Shown piece after piece: positions 1-12,416 of a DNA stretch of 64,000 bases. The notes under the pieces were generated by a model that saw nothing but the letters and a program-made list of their open reading frames with translations, was not told where the DNA came from and did no database searches. Location: NCBI GenBank assembly GCA_007922305.1, contig ML677366.1, forward strand, positions 7,390,404 through 7,454,403, written 5' to 3'. A program made the translations under genes and the position numbers. The first letter of the stretch is position 1. Every line of letters begins with the position of its first letter. Source of the stretch: Dermatemys mawii (lineage: Eukaryota > Chordata > Testudines > Dermatemydidae).

Positions 1-127
1 TTTAGGGTTTCAAGTAAAATTATTGTAGCATCTTGTTACAATAAGGTCCTTTCACATTTCCACTGAGCACTCCACTCTAGACTAGAATAGAGAAGAAGAG
101 AACAATGGCTTCTTTTTTGTAGTGCTG

Positions 128-316
128 ATGTTCCCCGAGTTATGCAAATCTGAGTTATGCAATTTCAAGCTTAGGGAAAAAGTTCCATAAACTAGAAATA
201 GCGGGTGCGGGGGTGGGGGGGGTTGTGTAATGGTTGGAGATTCATTTCCAACTTACACAAAATCCGAATTACGCAAGGTGTTCCAGAACAGAACACTTGC
301 GTAACTCGGGGAACGT
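128..316. mobile_element. Short TIR element (MITE)
   Basis: Terminal inverted repeats: GTTCCCCGAGTTATGCAA near 130 and its near-complement CTTGCGTAACTCGGGGAAC ending about 314. A G-run occurs internally. No convincing target duplication, so the exact ends and superfamily are open. Confidence 0.6.
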
Positions 317-539
317 CTGTAAATCTTTTTTTCTCTCATTGCTTTTGATTGAAGTTGCACCGTTTCTTGGACTGTGAATTTAAATAGAATTGCATCTACC
401 TTATGAAGAATCTGTTGGAAAGGTTGGTGTGGTTAGTGATAGGAGACCCAGGATCTATTTCTGGCTCTGGCATTTTTGGCAAGCTGCTATTCCTACTGTC
501 CCTTTATTTCCCCTCTTGATCCTTGTCTACTAAGCCCTG

Positions 540-835
540 GTCTACATTGGAGGGGGGGTCATCGATCTAAGATACGCAACTTCAGCTACGAGAATAGCAT
601 AGCTGAAGTTGATGTACTTAGACTTCCCATGGCGTCTTCACGGCGGTGAGTCAACTGCTACCACTCCTTTGTCAACTCCGCCTGCACCTCTCATGGCGGT
701 GGAGTACAGGAGTCGACAGGAGGGCGCTCTGGGATCGATTTAGGGAATCTAGACTAGATGCCATAAATCGACCCCCAATGGTTCGATCTCTCAGTGTCGA
801 TCCCTGCCGGAATGTAGACCTGCCCTTTAGATCAT
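540..835 (+). mobile_element. Palindrome-rich TIR element, family copy 1
   Basis: Starts with GGTCTACATT and ends with AATGTAGACC, an inverted terminal pair. Inside are AACTTCAGCTACG and TAGCTGAAGTTGA as complementary pieces. The same sequence recurs in the same orientation at 62872-63160 and inverted at 39293-39585, establishing a dispersed family within the window. No protein is encoded. Confidence 0.7.
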
Positions 836-2689
836 AAGCTCTTTGGGGCCGAAATGGCATCTTACTGTATATCTAACAGGAGGCTCCAATCTCTACTGGG
901 GAGTGTCATGCAAATAAAAGATAACCTAATATTTAATGTGGATGATTATCTGAAAATAAATGCCTTTGATACTAATAACAGTGTCCTCCTTCCAAAACAA
1001 TTCCATAGTGCTGTGCAAATTATATATCTCCTTGAAATGCAGCCACCTCTTGGGAGAACCAAATGGAGTCGGGCAAGGAGCAGTAATTCCACTCAGCCAG
1101 GGCAGGGGTTAGAACCCCACCGCTCCAGTATAGCAGCTGTAAAAGGATACAATGAAACACCAAATGAAGAATTTGATACACTAATGTGTTTTCAAATTAA
1201 ATGTCACAGAATAGAAAATTTTAAGAAGGTTTTGTATTGAAACAGGCAAAGATAAAAGACCCTTTCCTTCATTATTATTGTTACTCTTTCCCCTTTTAAA
1301 ATGCCTCTTTTTCTTCCTCTTTTATTTTTGTTTCTTGATCCTCTTTTTCCATTCAGTTTTTTATGGCTTCCTTTCCTGTCCCAACTGCTCCCTGTTAGCA
1401 CCTCTTTGTTCTAATCCTCTGCCGAGGCCTATAGATATTTCTTATGAAACCCTGCTGTAAGCATATGGAATCTGGATTCTTGTGTGCCGTGTGGGTGGGT
1501 TGCTTCCAACACACTAAACAGCAGGACAAATATATAGGCAAATCCAGCATTGGCATTGGCATGAGGTTAACAAATCACAGATCACATCAGCTGTTATTAC
1601 TGAAAACACAGGTTGGCCAGTGGCCACACACGTCAGCATTCATGATCAGGGTCTATGAGCATGAAAACTAATCTCCCCTAACACAGTAACAGAACCAAAA
1701 AGGCCAGGACTTGCAATGGCCTAGATGCAAACACAGTTATCTGAGGGGGGGATGGACAATTTAGAAGATGTTCAATTCTTGCAGGGAACATTTGGATTTG
1801 TTGCTGCTCCTGAACAGCTAGATAGCAACAGCAGCTAAAACTGTCGTCTTTCATCTACAGCTAGATGTGGTAGGAGACCAGACCCAGCTGCAGTCAGAAC
1901 TTCTGGGCCAGACTCCTGTGTTGCACTCTGCATATGGCTCAGATACCCTGGTGTTGCACGCTGTAGAAAAACTTTGCTAGCTGGACCTGTCAGCAAAGGC
2001 CACCCAGATGCCACAGCAGGTTCAACATGTGGTATCTTACTTCCTAAGCAAGTCTGACTGATGGGAATACGTTACACCAATGGTCCATGCCCTATAGTGC
2101 CTCCCTGGACAATTCCAGATCTGTTTCGGGATCCTTGGTCCTTACCTGAGCCCTGAATGAACAAGGCCAAACTATCTCAAAGTCTGCCTCTTCTGCTGCA
2201 CTTCCCAGTGCCAGCTGTGAAAGAGGGAGAGGGACTGATACTGCCAAATGTACAGTTCTAGGCAGGGGAGGTGCCCTACCACCCAAGAGCAATTGAACCA
2301 CTGTTGGTCACTCCCTTTCCCGCAGCAAAAGAGCAGCATTTCTCAAAGAAGACAGGTGCTCAGATAAAACAGTGCTGAACATGGTCGAAAACCTAGAGAG
2401 AGAATCCTGCATGAGAAGTTGACTTAAAATAAAGAAAAGCAAAATATATCCTTAGAAATATATCATTGTGACCCTCGATTTTGTACAGGATGGCTAGCTA
2501 GTATAGTGAGGGTACATTAGAAATGCACATAGTTAAATTAATTTGTACTAGCTTTACTGATATTACGTGTTATCCAAGTACTCATTAATATTATTTTGGA
2601 GGCTCATCGTATGCTTCACAAACTCTTAATCTAAAAGTTGTGTCCTCCATCACTGAAATGTAGCTCCCTGTGGGGTAGAGTTGGTTTTA

Positions 2690-3188
2690 TAGATTCATAG
2701 ATTTTAAGATCTGAAGGAATCATTAGATAATCTACTCTGACATCCCATATAATAGAGGCCAACGAATTTCACCCACGAAGTGCTGTGTTGAGCCAACAAC
2801 ATGTTTGACGAAAGCATATCTTCCAGTAAGGCATCCAGTCTTGATTTGAAGATGAAAATTGGAGAATCCACCAGTTCCTTTGGTAGTTTTTTCTAGTGAT
2901 TAACCACCCTCACTATTAAAAATTTCTGCCTTATTTCTAATTGGAATGTGCTTGACTTTAGCTTCTAATCTTTGGTTCTTGTTATGCCTTCTTCTAACAG
3001 ATTAAAGGGCCCTTTAGTACTTGATATAGTATCCCCGTGAAAACACTTATACACGGTAATCAAGTCATCTCTCAGTCTTTTTGATCGACTAAACAAAAGG
3101 AGCTCTTTAAGTCTGTTACTGAAAGGCATTTTCTCCACTCCTTGAATAATTTTTGTGGCTCTTCTGTACCAATATTGCAGTTGGAGTC
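2690..3188 (-). mobile_element. CR1 LINE 3' fragment
   Basis: Reads on the minus strand as the 3' portion of a CR1 LINE: the end of the reverse-transcriptase region and the 3' tail, with the element's 3' terminus at about 2690 (AGATTCATAGATT on the + strand). Strongly similar to the fragment at 42691-43095. 5'-truncated and without an intact frame. Confidence 0.75.
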
Positions 3189-4157
3189 TATAGACTAGGA
3201 TTGGGATTGTAGAACTAACACTTCAGACGATATATATGTAATGTATGAGCTATATATTTGAGTAGATAATGCAGCCTTCAACTGGCTGCCCCACAGAAAG
3301 GCGAAGGGACCTGCTCTATCAACAGCTACAGTCATTCTCCTTTAGATCCAGTGGGAGAAGCCAGTGATTTGGGAGGTCAGGACCGTAGTCCTGGTTACCC
3401 ATGTGTATGTAATTTATTCCTGTGAGCATGTCTGTTCTTTTCAGCATATAATTTGCTATATGGTCCAGCCACTAGAAGGAGTCATAGGTACGCTCAATCC
3501 ATTCCATGAGTCTCTCAAGTCCAATGTTCATTGGCAAATATCTAATTATTCAGGGGAAGACCAAAAAAAAAATAGCCAGCACAAGATGGGTGGACCAGGG
3601 ATGCAGTGCTGTAAATGGGAGGAAAGGAGCAATTCCTGGGCTTGTTACTAAATGCATTTATGCTAAATAATTTGGAACAACTGGCTGGAGATGAAGCACC
3701 TTCAGCGTTACACAGCACACGAAGTCAGGGGACACCCCCGCTTTGCTTTGGGATAAATACTCAGGCTAGCCTTCATCTTGGTTTCCCCCACTATAAAATT
3801 TAACGTAAGATCACTGCAGTTAATATCACTGCAATTCAGCTTCACTGAGGCTAAATTATCCCTGTTTCACTGTGAAGCTAGAGTCTCCACAGGCTAAACT
3901 TCAGAACTTATCGCCAAGGGGAGATGAGCAGGATGATGGAACATGTTTCAGTATAGGAGAAATTAACTCCCATGCTGCTTCAGCCCCCTGGGAGCGTGCT
4001 TGAGGGCTTCTACCTTCCCTGCAGGCTGGAGAGGGGGCCTCCACCCCATCCTCTGTGATGGGGGTGTAGGCAGGGAGAATTGGACATGAAATAGATCTGG
4101 TTGCAGGGACAGCAGAAGCTTCCTAACAGTGGGGGTGGGACACCCCGCACGCCACCC

Positions 4158-4225
4158 CTTCCCCGAGGCTCCACCCTCATGCTGCCTCTTCCCCGAGGCT
4201 CCACCCTCATGCTGCCTCTTCCCCG
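4158..4225. repeat. 30-bp tandem duplication
   Basis: Two identical 30-bp units (4158-4187 and 4188-4217) starting CTTCCCCGAGG, followed by eight bases of a third. It lies in a C-rich stretch whose right edge (GTAAAAAGTTCCGACACCCC, 4276-4295) resembles the end of a hAT-like element. Confidence 0.9.
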
Positions 4226-4952
4226 CAACACTCCACCTCCACTCGCTCTTTTCCACATCACCACTCACATGGCCAGTAAAAAGTTCCGACACCCCTGTCT
4301 GGTGGCACTGATGTTCCGTGTCTGGTGCAAGCTGCCACTGTTCCAATGGGAATAGCATCCACTTACACCAGGGCTGAATTTGATCCCTTGGATAATTTGT
4401 TGATCTCGCTGATGAAGGAAGGAAAAAAAACTGTAGCATTTAATTCAAATAAGCCCCCACGACTCATGTAAATTAGCAGACCATGTTATTGATCCTATAC
4501 TCCCTGGGAAAATAATGAAATCTGTCAAAATGATGATTGCTAAAGTAAAAAGAAACCTGCCTGAGTGAGAGTTGGCAAGTCTGTTAGCAAAATGACTACT
4601 GTACTGGAAAATTACTGCATGCTGTTTATAAAGGCAATCAGACAGGAATGTTAGTCTTGGAGTCCTGCTTTCTACACCAGCAGCTGTATTATTCTACTAG
4701 ATTCCTGGTATTTTTTTATTCCGTAAACTTTTAGTGACTGGGTGTGGCACAACCTGTTATCAAAATCAAGGTTCACCTGATTATTTTGACCCAATGTAGC
4801 ACCTGATGCAAAGAACCATGTCAAGCATGTAAGATGGTGTGATTATGGCAAACATCTGTGTATTATAGTGAATTCAGAAGATGACTTGTAAACAATTTAT
4901 TCCTGCCTTCCCTGCTCTATCCTAAACTTAGTTTGTTCTAGCTGTCAGTCTG

Positions 4953-4998
4953 TACACACACACACACACACACACCTCTCTCTCTTTCTCTCTCTCTC
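4953..4998. repeat. (CA)n followed by (CT)n microsatellite
   Basis: About 11 CA units running directly into about 12 CT units with one interruption. Confidence 0.95.
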
Positions 4999-5184
4999 GA
5001 TCTTGAAGTCAATAGACGTTTTGCTATTGACTTCCATGGAGACTGGATTTCACCCAATGGTATATATACTCTGTAGCACTGAAAACAACTGCAAGACTGT
5101 TTTAAAAGTGTACTAACTAGATCCAATGTTTAGCGCTTACCTGTGTAGTAAATAACAGTTTGTTGTTCAACAAAAATATTGTTT

Positions 5185-5370
5185 CTTCTTCAAGTGCTTG
5201 CTCTTGTTGATTATGTTCTAGGTGTGCGTTGTGAATGTTCGTCAGAGATTTTTGCCTTAGTGGTATCCGTTAGGTCAGCTGTGGCGCCCCCTTGAGTGCC
5301 GTTACGGCAAAAATCTCTGACAAACCCTAGAATAGAATGGACGTGAGCAACACATCTCAAAGAACAACAG
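5185..5370. mobile_element. Inverted-repeat element
   Basis: A perfect 16-bp inverted pair, GTCAGAGATTTTTGCC at 5241-5256 and its complement at 5306-5321, encloses 49 bases. Complementarity continues outward less perfectly to TTGTT/AACAA-type sequence. I have the impression that longer versions are common in turtle genomes. Confidence 0.65.
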
Positions 5371-5844
5371 TCAGGAAAAGGTAGGTAAATGTTTTATGTT
5401 GAATGAGAATATTCACAGTAGAATCTATATGAAATAGATCTCCAAAACTGTATTGTTTTGCTTTAGTTTCTCTTCCAAGTAGTAATTCAGATTTTTTTTG
5501 TTTTTAGTTTTTGGGCCTTTTTTCCTTATAGTCCCTTGTTCAGCAACAGTGATCAATGCTGTCTTCTTAATTAGTGGAGATACTCAAAGAACTGCAATAA
5601 TAAAAATGGTGAAACTGTTGTTACATTGAAGGTGGCATAGGTCAAATCAGAGACTGTATCGCAAGCATAGGGAAAATTAGCTTTACAGTGCCATGGGGGA
5701 GGGGATAGTAAGGTAATAAACATACAGTGTATGCCCGCACATTCATCTATGGCTGTTTGTTTACATACCTACATTTAGTGGGATAATTCAGACATGTATA
5801 TAGCTGTCCTATATAGAGCTTAAGATGGGTAAGTGGGTGAAATG

Positions 5845-5922
5845 TAATGGCCTGTGATATACAGCAGATTAGACTAGATGTCCTAATGGTCCTTCTGGCC
5901 TTCAACTGAATCATGAATCAAT
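5845..5922 (+). mobile_element. CR1 LINE 3' end fragment
   Basis: Matches the CR1 3' end on the + strand: AGATTAGACTAGATG, then AATGGTCCTTCTGGCCTT, ending in an ATGAATCAATG-like tail. Confidence 0.65.
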
Positions 5923-8164
5923 GAAAAGTAACCTCATAATCTTTTTGTCACCCTCACCTACTCTATCATCTCACCTCTCCCCAGCATTTGTTGACATCTT
6001 CCATTGCATCTTGTCCAGCTCTTTGACTATAAGCTTTTCAGTCATTCATAGTTCTTGCAAACATTCAGCATACTCAGATTTAGATATAAGATATAGTACG
6101 CATGAGTTTTCCCAAGGAACATGGGAGTTTCAGGCATGAACAAGTAGGTAAAACGGCTCTTTCAAGAGTAATGACTAATCCAGGCCCTAGAAAGATCAAA
6201 TAATGAGCTGATCCTCCAAAGGAAGTTTAAATTTTGCTCCAGGGGCCTGCCAGATCAATGTTGCCACAGCAGATTAGACAAAGAACTCCCAGACTCCTCA
6301 GAAAAGATAGTACGAGGTCAAAGGTTGAGGAAGACTCAAGCGGCAGAGATTTAAGACCTCTACTCGGGTTGCGTGGCCTGTCTATCCCAGTGGCATCTGA
6401 CATTTCAGAGTCTGCTGACATACACACCCTTGCTGTTCGGTGGGTTACTAGCTTTGTTTAAAAGCCCAGCATCGAAACAAAACCACCCTTTGATTGAAAC
6501 ATCCCACTATCAAAATTCTTCACAAAGAGTGCCATAGAGAAAACCATCCCTAGGATTGTGAGAAAGATGAGTTCCTGTCGCATAAATAATTCAATCCTTA
6601 TTGGAAACAGGAGAGAGGCTCTCAAGTGGCTGTCTGCAGCACTCATGTTTTTAATTGAAGATAATGTTATCACCTGGGAGGGGAAAAAACAAATAGAAAA
6701 GGGCTGTAGTGTCAAGCAGCCCCTGAGATCATGTTTCAGGCTTATAAAATGACTGGAAGCCAAATGCTATATATGATATACACAGCTGGCTTGCTTAATA
6801 ATATAGGGCTTGCCTGATTGTTTGAAGTTAGAGCAGCTGAATTATTTTTTTATGTTGACATAAGCAAATGCTTATTTTTAAAAAAAGCTCATTCTAAAGG
6901 TGTATACAGGTGTGTATGTTGTGTCTAATGACTGTAGCAAAGGAAACCTGTCTGGTTTACAACTGAATAGTAACCATACAGGAATGTTATGCATCACATT
7001 TTTGTGGTTGCAGACATATACATTACTTATTGGGCATTCAGTTGCTGATGATGATTATGCTAATGTAGTCCTGCACATTCCTGGCAACAGTCTTCATATT
7101 TAATCAACTGTCTTATCAATAAGGATAGAATCCTTTGCATTTCCACCCTTGCTCCCCCCACTAGCCATGATGTTCAACTCTGGATGCTCTGAGTTTGGCG
7201 TCTTGCAGGCACTAGAAATGATGCTGGATGACTGATTTTTAAAGGTCATCGGATAGGAGTGGGGACTTGTCAATATTGCACACATTACTCCTGGGGGTTT
7301 TGTAATAGGTGCTCTTTTTGTAACCTCCCTCAAAATTCTAAAAAGGATCTTACCGCAAAAGTGATGCCTAATAGTGATATTTTCAATACAATCAATTAAC
7401 CAGTTCAGTCTGGAATCGCTAAACCCAGAAAGGAGCCACAGATGCACGTCCATTAGTCAGTGACTGTGAGGTGGATGTAAGATTTCAGTAAAAACACCTC
7501 TACAGCGGATGAAGAACTAGCAAGTTTATGTAAAGAGAAATGTCAAAGGAAGCTGCTCTAGGACTTGCTGTATTAAAGCAGATGAAATGGTTCTTCAGTT
7601 CTAGTATCCTATTTCTGACAGTGCCCAATGCAAGATGCTACAAAGAAAGGCATAAAACCAACATAATGAACTTACTAGTAATTTTCCATGGAAGAAATGT
7701 CTTCCTGACCCAAGCTTATGCCCTAAAACACAGGTTTTGATAACCCTTCTAATCTTACCAAACCTAGCATGCATGCAGATGCTCGTTTTGTTCATATGAT
7801 ACTTCACATTTAGAGCCCCTAAGAATCATAAAATGTTTTGGAAACCTTATAGAGTTAAACCTCACCATTGTTCCTTCATAATGATGTTGCGTTGTATAGA
7901 AACACAGGCTAAAAAAAGGTAGGTTATTAGCTGACAACAGAGGAGTTGTTTTAGGCATTAATGGAGAAATACTGCAAGCAAGCATACAACCAAAGAATAA
8001 TCATTTAGAGGGACCATTAACCTGTTTACATGTAGCAGTTTACATATGTGAAATGTCATAGCTTTCTTTTTTTTTTTTCTTGTTTTGGCACAAGATATCA
8101 GTACATCTTATGCCTAGAAAAATCAGAAAGTGAAACTCAGTCCTTTTTCTAAACTGTTTAGAGA

Positions 8165-8260
8165 TAAGGAACCAGATTCAGAGCTGGTGGGAGTGAGTGC
8201 GGCTCCATTGATTTCAATGGAGATGCACGTGCTTTCACCAGGTTAGAATTTGGCTCATAA
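8165..8260. repeat. Fold-back repeat with CCATTG/CAATGG core
   Basis: The central GGCTCCATTGATTTCAATGG is self-complementary (CTCCATTGA and TCAATGGAG). Flanks resemble a common sauropsid repeat beginning with an ATTTGGC-type end. Similar cores occur near 22.75, 40.87, 51.11 and 63.40 kb. Confidence 0.55.
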
Positions 8261-9728
8261 ATTTTAGGCAGGAGGGATGCTAATGAATTTGCAGCAGAAA
8301 TCCATCAATCCATTTTCCTGTGAGAGTTTGCACAAATTGAACACAGAACATGGTTTATACTGTAGTCCAAGGATTCAGTGTACAAGTATGTTGAACCAGA
8401 ATCCCTAGCTTTGGCACCAAATAAACATAGAAACAAGCAGCGAAAAATCTTGGGTACATAATTTGCTGAGAACCATATTTTAAACTAATTGTTGTTTCTT
8501 AGTGGCTCTCACTGGGCTTACAGAAAGAACATCTGCTTGGCATCTGTTTTGGCTTTGTTGCATCAGGATGTTTTAATTGCTTGCTACAGTGAAAGGAAAG
8601 ACATTAATATTTTCTCTTAGGTTTACCCAATGTAACTTTTTATAGGGATCTGGTGCTTGTTTGACTGAGTACCCGTATTAAATACATGCTGTATCTCCGT
8701 ATTGTGCTGCTTCCCAGATTTTATGGATGTCTTCTATTACAGATAGTTACTCCATATGCTGGGCTTAGAGAGCATGGCTGGCACATTGGCTCCTTCAAAC
8801 AAATTTTTTTGCCACCTTCATAGGCATTCATTTGATTAAGGTTGCTAATCTAGATGACAGTCCTAAATAATAACCCAGAAGGAGCAGAGGTGATTTGCCT
8901 TCCTGTGCACACACACACAGAGCTATTGTTCCAGTCCTTCACTTCGTCCTGGAATTCCTGTAATTACAGAGAACATCTTCCTCGTTGACAGATTGCTGGA
9001 AGCCACGAGATGGATGATATGTGTGTATTGTATAAAGCATCCCTCCTGCCCACCTTCTAAACCGGATTCTTCCCAGACAGAAAATGAAAGGGCGTAAAGG
9101 AGCAAAATTGTCCGAACTGGAACATTCAAACCACAGATGGGTACTTTAAATCAATACCACGGGAGCCTTTCAGAAGTGTCATCTTGTATTTTTAAAGACA
9201 GCTGGAGCCTTGGCTGTTTGATAAAGGTTGGATTTGCCAGTAAGAGGAATTTTGTCATTTAGCCACCATTTTTAAGAATCACATGTGCCTTGAACTTCAA
9301 AACTGAGAGAGTGTCCTTATGAAACCTCCAGCCAGCCCCAGAGTGATGGAAAGTGGAATGTTTACATCAAATGTGGAAAGATAAGCTAAAAGTGACACAG
9401 TTACACCAACAGTTTGCTTGAGTGCTATTCTAGAGCAGCATTATTTGCAAGGGAGCCCTGTACCCTTCCCCTAGCCAGAGCAAAGGAATTTTCGCAAACA
9501 AGTCCTACATTATCTCCAATGCAATCCTGAGTAAATTAGTATCACTGGCCTGCAAGGGGCTTTCCAGGCTGCACAATTCAACCAAGAAGGTACTTGATCG
9601 TTATGCGCCTGTTTCACACAAGCCAATACAAAATTCACAGGCCCTGAACTCAGCGTTCCCAAGAGATAAGCACAGCACTGGATTCCACTGTGTCTTTTTT
9701 TAATGTTTCTTCTTTGTTTTCTCAACAG

Positions 9729-9933
9729 GTGGGTGACAGGCCATTGGAGTTCTTGCTCTGCCACCTGTGAGAAAGGCATCCAGTACCGGGAAGTGACTTG
9801 TGTTTACCAGCTGCAGAATGGCACCTATGTTAACACCAGAGATCTCTACTGCCTGGGCAACAAACCCACGCCAATACAAAGCTGTGAAGGCCAGGACTGC
9901 CTTTCTATCTGGGAGGCTTCAGAATGGTCAAAG
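9729..9933 (+). CDS. ADAMTS16: ADAMTS16 exon: TSR module and start of the next (internal exon)
   Basis: Internal coding exon of a secreted ADAMTS metalloprotease; this part belongs to the C-terminal thrombospondin type-1 repeat (TSR) tail, which in the family mediates matrix and substrate contacts. The acceptor is a long T-rich tract ending in CAACAG (AG at 9727-9728). The donor is AAG|GTAAGA at 9933/9934. The first base completes a split codon (phase 2) and the exon ends on a whole codon. It encodes a complete six-Cys [11 protein letters not shown], then Cys in VTC, LYC, QSC and QDC. It continues into the next TSR with [18 protein letters not shown] fits the CxxS/TCxxG O-fucosylation consensus, and QNGT is an N-glycosylation sequon. 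From memory, the order and wording of this exon and the next three match human ADAMTS16 better than ADAMTS18. The TSR fold is certain; the paralogue is likely. Confidence 0.9.
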
Positions 9934-11786
9934 GTAAGAATTTGGTTGGAGGGGGGAAACCAGAGCTCTCTATAAAATCTCTTGGGCTTGATCCTGAGGG
10001 TGTCGAGCACCCGAGCCCTGATGCAGTTAAAACGCTTAAAGTTAAGTACTGGCTAGAGACTGGAGTGCCCAGCTCCTTGCAGGACCATGACCAATCAGTC
10101 ATGCAGAAGAGCTGTATGGTTCTGAGCAGTGTTTTCCATACCAGTGAATTATTGAGGGGGGTTAGATAAACCCAGCTGTATTATGGGTATCGTTCTAATC
10201 TGCAATGAAGGCCACTGAGAAAAAGCATTTCAGGGACCTGTGAGGAGTTCAACCAGCACAGCAAGCCGTTTGGCTCAGATCGAGTGTGTTTTGAAATTAA
10301 TATCTGATAAGTGTTCTGTCAAGGATATTGCAGGATACCCTGGATCCCTCAATCTTTGAGACTTTTCTGATTCTAGCTTGTATGATCCTATAAATGGAGG
10401 AAAACTGGTGCATTAATAAAGAGTTTGTAAGTGGCTAATAACTCATTAATAGATGTTACAAGCATGTTACAGACATGAGTAGAATGTGTTATCGGTGGTA
10501 ATAAGCTGTGGTTATAAGCCCCCTACTGACCTGTTGGAGTCTAACAATCTAGTAGAGCAATTACTTAGCCTTGTCGTAAAATGTCTATTAATCATTTATC
10601 AGACAGAGTATAAGCTATTTATAAATGTGCCCTTATTATAAAGTGTGTCCAAAAAAATGGAATTAGGACATAAGGAAATCCCATTTCTGTACTAGAAATA
10701 TTGCCCTCTTGTTTTACACATGAATTTATAGGAATTAGGCTGGGCCATATGTTATGACGTAGTGAAAACCACCATTGATGCTGCAGCCTTTGCGGAGATT
10801 AGACATAGGAAAGAACTGACATGACCAATAAAAACTTCCGCCTGTCCCTTAGAATTCAGTAACAAACTAACAAGCTTTGCAACATTAGCAATGAATGAAG
10901 AACAGAAACAATATTTTCATAATTAAAATAATCCTAAACAACTCCAGTGCAAGCCCTCCGGGGAACCTAGGTGTTGCTGGCTTACCCGCTCACACCTCCA
11001 TTTGCTGTATAAATATACACTAAGAGATGGGTTTGGAAGTGATTATTTTTGAATTTGGGATATCAAAGAAGAGGTTTCAGAATCCCATATTGATTTCCAA
11101 TATATCAGACAGTTGCATTGATAGCATGGCTTCATATTGTGGTAGCTGTTCGCTGATAGTAGTTGGGTTCATGCCCAGATCAGTAGCAGGATATAGTTTA
11201 GCCCAGTGGGCCACATTTTCAAATGGACGTCAATCCAATTTCTGAAATTGCACCTGCAGTTTTGTGCGCACCCGTTTTGGAGCATTTAATCTTCCATCTA
11301 TATCCATGTATGAGAATTGCGACGTGTGTCTGTGTAGGCAGCATTTGCCTGGCACAGAGCAAACACAGAGTGACACGTGGCTATTACGATGGCATTTGAA
11401 ACTTTATTGTATTAAGTGCTGACTGTGTCCTCTTTATTAAAATCTGCTATGACTGAAATACCATATTAAAGCAACCTCACAACTGATAGGTTTTCAGGAA
11501 TGAGAACGGAAGACAGACTACTGGGCTAGTGGCTGTGGTGTAGCCACTCATCATTCACTGGCACAAACATCTACAAGAGATAAAAGCTTATATTTTTCTA
11601 GAGTCCGTTGTTTGCCAGCATCCTTTAAAATGATCCATGGCCTGCAAAGGGAGCATGGTAATTTGCTTCATCATCTGATTCTCTCTAATAAGATCCCCAG
11701 TCACGTTGGCCAAGATATGTTTCTTGGCCATCGTTAACACTCCCAATACAACTTCAGTGTTAGTGTTGACATAATACCTGCTAGCT

Positions 11787-12416
11787 CAGAGCTGAGCAAA
11801 CTCTGGCCCGCAACCATTCTGCCTGGCCCTTGAGCTCTCCGGCCAGGGAGGCTAGCCCCCGGCTCTCCCCTGCTGTCCTCCTTCCCCTGCAGCCTCAGCT
11901 CACTGCGCCACCAGTGCTCTGGCCCGCTGCTCCTGCCGGACAGTGCAGTGGCATGGCTGCAAGTTCCTACCGCTCTGAGCAGCATGGTAAGGGGGAGGGG
12001 AACAGGGGGGTTGGATAAGGGGCAGGAACTCCTGGGGGGCAGTCAGGGGACAGGGAGCAGGGTTGGATGGGGTGGAGGTTGCGGGGTTGGTCGGGGATGG
12101 TGAGTAGGGGGCATTGGATAAGTGTGGGAGTCCCAGGAGGCTGTCGGGGGTGTGTGTGAATAGGGGTCGAGGCAGTCAGGATAGGAGCAGTGTGGGTTGG
12201 ATGAAGGCATTGGGGCAGGAGTCCTGGGGGGGCAGATGGGGACAAGGAGCAGGAAGGTTGGATGGATTGGGAGCTCTGAGAGGGGCAGTCAGGGGCGGGA
12301 AGTGGGAGGAGGCAGGATCCAGGCTGTTTGGGGAGGCACAGCCTTCCCTACCCAGCCCCCCGCTACAGTTTCACAGCCTCGATGTGGCCCTGGGCGAAAA
12401 AGTTTGTCCACCCCTG
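11787..12416. mobile_element. hAT-type non-autonomous element with G-rich core
   Basis: Ends CAGAGCTGAGCAAACT and AGTTTGTCCACCCCTG form inverted termini. The flanks TGCTAGCT (11779-11786) and TGCTAGGC (12417-12424) agree at 6 of 8 bases, as expected for an old hAT target duplication. The interior at 11990-12310 is a degenerate G-rich tandem array whose units start with GTTGGAT and vary between about 50 and 85 bp. No transposase frame; long open frames here are by-products of base composition. Confidence 0.8.

Larger units (their letters stand above)
1..9728 (+). other. 3' part of an upstream ADAMTS16 intron
   Basis: No exon seen on either strand. I looked for TSR signatures (WxxC, CxxTCxxG) and other cysteine-rich frames and found only short open frames in repeats. 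The content is a TIR element near the start, a multi-copy palindromic element at 540-835, a minus-strand CR1 fragment, simple repeats around 4.95 kb, an inverted-repeat element at 5.2 kb, and otherwise unremarkable AT-rich intron. From about 6 to 9.7 kb I recognise only a CR1 end and one fold-back. Assignment as intron is inferred from the phase-2 acceptor at 9728. Confidence 0.75.

Noticed and set aside
3963..4439. A 158-codon open frame on the minus strand
   Set aside because: It overlaps a 30-bp tandem duplication and a C-rich repeat, giving repetitive low-complexity protein with no recognisable domain.
10000..10170. Extension of the TSR exon past 9933 in other frames
   Set aside because: AAG|GTAAGA is a strong donor and the downstream frame loses all TSR similarity.
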